Of a DNA stretch of 45,011 nucleotides, positions 42,714 through 45,011 are shown piece by piece; the stretch's first letter is position 1, and each line of letters starts with the position of its first letter. The notes beneath the pieces were generated by a model, which saw only the letters and a program-made list of their open reading frames with translations, made no database searches and was not told the origin of the DNA. Source of the DNA: Balneolaceae bacterium (GTDB lineage Bacteria > Bacteroidota > Rhodothermia > Balneolales > Cyclonatronaceae); NCBI GenBank assembly GCA_007694035.1, contig RECM01000062.1:1-45011 (forward strand). The letters are read 5' to 3'. The translations under genes and the position numbers were made by a program.

Positions 42714-42730
42714 ATCCACTATCAGTGGAT
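42714..42730. repeat. 7-bp perfect inverted repeat (atccact/agtggat)
   Basis: Arms 42714-42720 and 42724-42730 have a 3-base spacer, with atttttaag on the right. It lies in the divergent gap between the fusion gene and ppx (42663-42925), so it may be an operator or a small hairpin in the fusion gene's leader. No upstream plus-strand gene needs a terminator here. Confidence 0.35.
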
Positions 42731-42811
42731 ATTTTTAAGCCCGGCCCGCACGGGCCATCCTGAACGGTACAGGGATAGCGTTTGCGGATAGTGATTCAGC
42801 GCACATCTCAA

Positions 42812-42843
42812 TTTGCTATTCGCAAAAATTAGATTCATTTTTG
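42812..42843 (+). promoter_or_regulatory. candidate promoter for ppx/gppA
   Basis: TTTG (42812-42815), 20 bases, then CATTTTTG (42836-42843): the -33 is exact and the -7 has one mismatch to TAnnTTTG. The start would be near 42850, about 75 bases before ATG 42926. Confidence 0.45.
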
Positions 42844-42925
42844 TGACCAACTGAATCCAAACACCAAGAGTTTTTTTACCGGACAACCAACCTTCGGGCC
42901 GGCACCGATCAACAACCACCATCAC

Positions 42926-44515
42926 ATGCCTGAAGAAAAATCGCAAAACGGCAGGGCCACCCGGCGTATTGCCGCCATCGACCTGGGCACCAACTCATTC
43001 CATGCGGTAATTGTAGATATTTACCCTGACGGGAGTTTCAGCACTGTCGACACACTCAAAGAGATGATCTGTCTTGGCAAAGACGGTGTGGGCAGGATGT
43101 TATCTCACAGCGAGATGGATCTGGGTATCGATACCCTCAAAAAGATCAAAACCCTTTGTGTGCACCAGAATGTGGAAAAAATTCTGGCTTATGCCACCAG
43201 TGCCATCAGGGAGGCTGAAAACGGAGGGGTGTTTATTCAGCGTGCAATTGATGAATTACAGATAAAAATAATGGCCATTCCCGGCATAAAGGAAGCCGAA
43301 CTGGTAGCCTACGCGGTTCAGCATGGCATGCAGCTGGGCAACATACCGCACCTGATCATGGACATCGGGGGCGGGAGTACGGAATTCATCATTGCCGACA
43401 ATAAAGAGATCTTTTTTAAGGACAGCAAAAAACTGGGCGTATCCCGGATGACTGCAGATTATATAAAGCACGACCCTGTAACCAAAAGTGAAATCGGCCT
43501 GCTGTCCACCTACTATCAAAAGCGGCTTATCGACATCAGGAAGGGATTGGAACGCTACCCTACCGATGTACTGATCGGCTCATCGGGAACCATGCAGAAT
43601 ATTGCGTCAATGATTGCCGCAATGAAAAACCTGAGCACTTCGGTAACCCTGAACGAGTTTGAATACAGTGCCGAAGATTTTATGAAACTCTATAATTCCT
43701 TCATCAAACTGAACAGGAAAAAACGCCTTACAATACCGGGGCTGGATGCAAAAAGGGTTGATTTTATTATAGCAGGAATGATACTGGTAAAACAGGTTAT
43801 TGAGGTGTTCGGAATCGTACGTATTAAAACATCCGTTCAGGCCATGCGTGAGGGCATTATTGTAAGTTACATTCACCAGGAGATGAAGAGCCTTCAGCTT
43901 CTGGCCGACTATCCCGATACCCGCAGGCGGTCTATTTTCGAATTGCTGCGAAAATGCCGGTGGCATGAAATGCACTCATCGCATGTTAGCAACCTGGCCC
44001 TGAAACTTTTCGATCAGACCGCTAAATGGCATAAACTCGGCCAACAGGAAAAAGAACTGCTTGAATATTCAGCTCTTCTTCACGATATAGGCTACCACAT
44101 ATCGCACCGGAAGCACCACAAACACTCGCTCTACATCATACTGAATGCCGATCTGAAAGGCTTTTCGCAGGAAGAAATTGAGGTAATGGCGCATGTTTCC
44201 AGGTACCACAGGCGTTCAACCCCGAATAACAGGCATCAGTTTTTCGCCGGGCTTAATCCTTCACAAAAAAAGCTGGTCAAAATCCTGGCGGGTTACCTCA
44301 GGGTGGCCGACGGACTTGACCGCAGCCATTACCAGAATGTGACCGATCTTCGGGTTGAAGTCGGCTCAAAAGTGCGCCTCTATATCAAAACAATTGCCGA
44401 TCCGGAGCTGGAGATCTGGGGAGCCATGCGAAAAAGGGAGCTGTTCGAAGATTTCTTTGGCAAAAAGCTCGAAATCATACCCGTGGAGGTGCTCGTACCC
44501 GAAGTGGAGACGTGA
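42926..44515 (+). CDS. ppx: Ppx/GppA-family exopolyphosphatase / pppGpp phosphatase
   Basis: A 529-residue protein of the ASKHA phosphatase fold. The first phosphate loop is AAIDLGTNSFHAVIVD (residues 17-32) and the second is IMDIGGGSTEFIIAD (about 144-158). The C-terminal half carries an HD-like motif, LLHDIGYHISHRKHHKHS (about 385-402), seen in long-form Ppx proteins. It degrades polyphosphate, guanosine pentaphosphate, or both; sequence does not separate them. It ends with PEVET at 44515, right where a heptamer array begins. Confidence 0.93.
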   Translation: MPEEKSQNGRATRRIAAIDLGTNSFHAVIVDIYPDGSFSTVDTLKEMICLGKDGVGRMLSHSEMDLGIDTLKKIKTLCVHQNVEKILAYATSAIREAENGGVFIQRAIDELQIKIMAIPGIKEAELVAYAVQHGMQLGNIPHLIMDIGGGSTEFIIADNKEIFFKDSKKLGVSRMTADYIKHDPVTKSEIGLLSTYYQKRLIDIRKGLERYPTDVLIGSSGTMQNIASMIAAMKNLSTSVTLNEFEYSAEDFMKLYNSFIKLNRKKRLTIPGLDAKRVDFIIAGMILVKQVIEVFGIVRIKTSVQAMREGIIVSYIHQEMKSLQLLADYPDTRRRSIFELLRKCRWHEMHSSHVSNLALKLFDQTAKWHKLGQQEKELLEYSALLHDIGYHISHRKHHKHSLYIILNADLKGFSQEEIEVMAHVSRYHRRSTPNNRHQFFAGLNPSQKKLVKILAGYLRVADGLDRSHYQNVTDLRVEVGSKVRLYIKTIADPELEIWGAMRKRELFEDFFGKKLEIIPVEVLVPEVET

Positions 44516-44522
44516 AGCGGGA

Positions 44523-44599
44523 GACGCAAGACGCAAGACGCAAGACGCAAGACGCAAGACGCAAGACACAAGACATGAGACACAAGACATGAGACGTCA
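44523..44599. repeat. heptamer tandem array, 11 units
   Basis: Units gacgcaa x6 (44523-44564), gacacaa, gacatga, gacacaa, gacatga and gacgtca follow each other without a gap. They start 8 bases after the ppx stop codon. On the reverse strand they read ttgcgtc, tcatgtc and ttgtgtc, the same words as the array at 33978. Confidence 0.9.
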
Positions 44600-44664
44600 T
44601 GCTGAGCGCAACACAGCGCAGCTGTGTGTAGTCGAAGCACGTGGGGGCTTTTTAAAAAGCCCCC
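44594..44664 (-). repeat. composite intergenic element, copy B (inverted relative to copy A)
   Basis: Read on the minus strand it starts with a perfect 22-bp palindrome (44664-44643: five G, ctttttaaaaag, five C). Next come acgtgcttcgactacac and gctgcgctgtgttgcgctca, then the heptamer array. 23 bases beside the palindrome are identical to copy A at 33.9 kb; the middle parts diverge in length and sequence. The palindrome may also serve as terminator for ppx. Confidence 0.8.
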
Positions 44665-44907
44665 AGGAGTGTCCATTAAAGTAAATCATTGACTGATCGA
44701 TGACAATCGATCGGGGAAAAGCAGGTTTAACGCTGCCAGAACCAATCCCCGATAACCTGCTGCAGCAATCCATTTACTACTGATGCATAAGCAGGCGAAG
44801 TAAATGATAATAATGATCTTGAACCAAGCCTTTTCACATACGAAGGCGCCCCCGATTTTGATAGTTTTTATCTTACCCACAGCAACGACGACAACCAAAC
44901 CAACTTT
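44665..44907. other. intergenic sequence with a gatcgat inverted repeat
   Basis: No convincing gene was found. A 7-bp inverted repeat (gatcgat 44695-44701, atcgatc 44706-44712, loop gaca) lies near the left side. A 70-residue minus-strand open frame (44898-44686) has no family features and is not called. Confidence 0.4.
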
Positions 44908-44998
44908 TGCCTTCTGCCTTCTGCCTTCTGCCTTCTTACTTCTGCCTTCTTACTTCTGCATTCTGCTTTCTGCCTTCTGCTTTCTCGCTTCGCAGTTC
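44908..44998. repeat. tgccttc-type heptamer array, about 13 units
   Basis: Units run tgccttc x4, ttacttc, tgccttc, ttacttc, tgcattc, tgctttc, tgccttc, tgctttc, then the decayed tcgcttc and gcagttc. The 7-base period equals that of the other two arrays but the word is different. The array reaches the right end of the window. Confidence 0.88.
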
Positions 44999-45011
44999 AC
45001 CACCTCATCCC

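Noticed and set aside
42714-42730. Terminator reading on the plus strand
   Set aside because: The hairpin is followed by a T run, but no plus-strand gene ends upstream; listed only as an inverted repeat.
44355-44684. 109-residue open frame covering the ppx end and the heptamer array
   Set aside because: It is out of frame with Ppx and consists of translated heptamers (repeated Arg-Lys-Thr-Gln-Asp-Ala), an artefact of a period not divisible by three.
44686-44898. 70-residue minus-strand hydrophobic open frame
   Set aside because: It starts at a TTG in a Val run and has no family features and no neighbour context.

Overview
The window looks like chromosomal DNA of a member of the Bacteroidota/Balneolota/Rhodothermota assemblage. 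The evidence is the gene families: a DUF4270-type lipoprotein beside a half-length starch-synthase-like protein, a PorV/PorQ-type outer-membrane protein, an HU-like/SPOR membrane protein, and LolA next to FtsK. Several upstream regions carry the Bacteroidota promoter pattern (TTTG, about 20 bases, TAnnTTTG). Shine-Dalgarno sequences are often weak and TTG starts are common. Family-level placement is inference. No rRNA, tRNA, CRISPR array, phage or intact insertion sequence was found; gene density is that of core chromosome.

Layout. 0.2-6.8 kb (+): cupin protein, gcvT, comB, ftsK, lolA-like and a UPF0104-type membrane protein. 7.0-12.4 kb (+): a tightly packed run of plug-less outer-membrane barrel, minimal HU-like protein, HU-like/TM/SPOR fusion, ExbB, ExbD and TonB, apparently one envelope-energisation operon. 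12.4-17.3 kb (-): glgP, then ispE overlapped with a CCA-type nucleotidyltransferase. 17.4-23.1 kb: CDF transporter, UspA-like protein, sugar nucleotidyltransferase (-), a Mur ligase with an N-terminal membrane domain (+), and a LolC/E-type permease (-). 23.2-31.8 kb (+): glgB, malQ, half-length GT5 protein, DUF4270-like lipoprotein, outer-membrane protein and TPR protein, closed by a clear terminator. 32.5-33.7 kb (+): rho with a long leader and two intrinsic terminators. 34.0-38.4 kb (-): PorV-like protein, miaA, purS, purQ, lptB and rhodanese. 38.8-40.8 kb (+): M20 peptidase overlapping a cyclic-phosphodiesterase-like protein. 41.1-42.7 kb (-): GNAT-nitrilase fusion. 42.9-44.5 kb (+): Ppx/GppA.

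How it fits together. Glycogen synthesis and breakdown (glgP, glgB, malQ and a GT5-like protein) is split over two loci 8 kb apart. Envelope building and sorting recur throughout: FtsK, LolA, LolC/E, LptB, the Mur ligase, ExbB/ExbD/TonB and SPOR.

The most unusual non-coding feature is a family of intergenic repeats. Two copies of one composite element (22-bp GC-flanked palindrome, shared 23-bp block, heptamer array) lie in opposite orientation at 33.9-34.05 kb and 44.5-44.66 kb. They bracket 10.5 kb, and each abuts a stop codon. Related short-repeat or palindromic tracts lie at 1-102, 18.95-19.0, 40.8-41.04 and 44.9-45.0 kb. The best candidate for an under-described protein system is the HU-like/SPOR/ExbB/ExbD/TonB operon.
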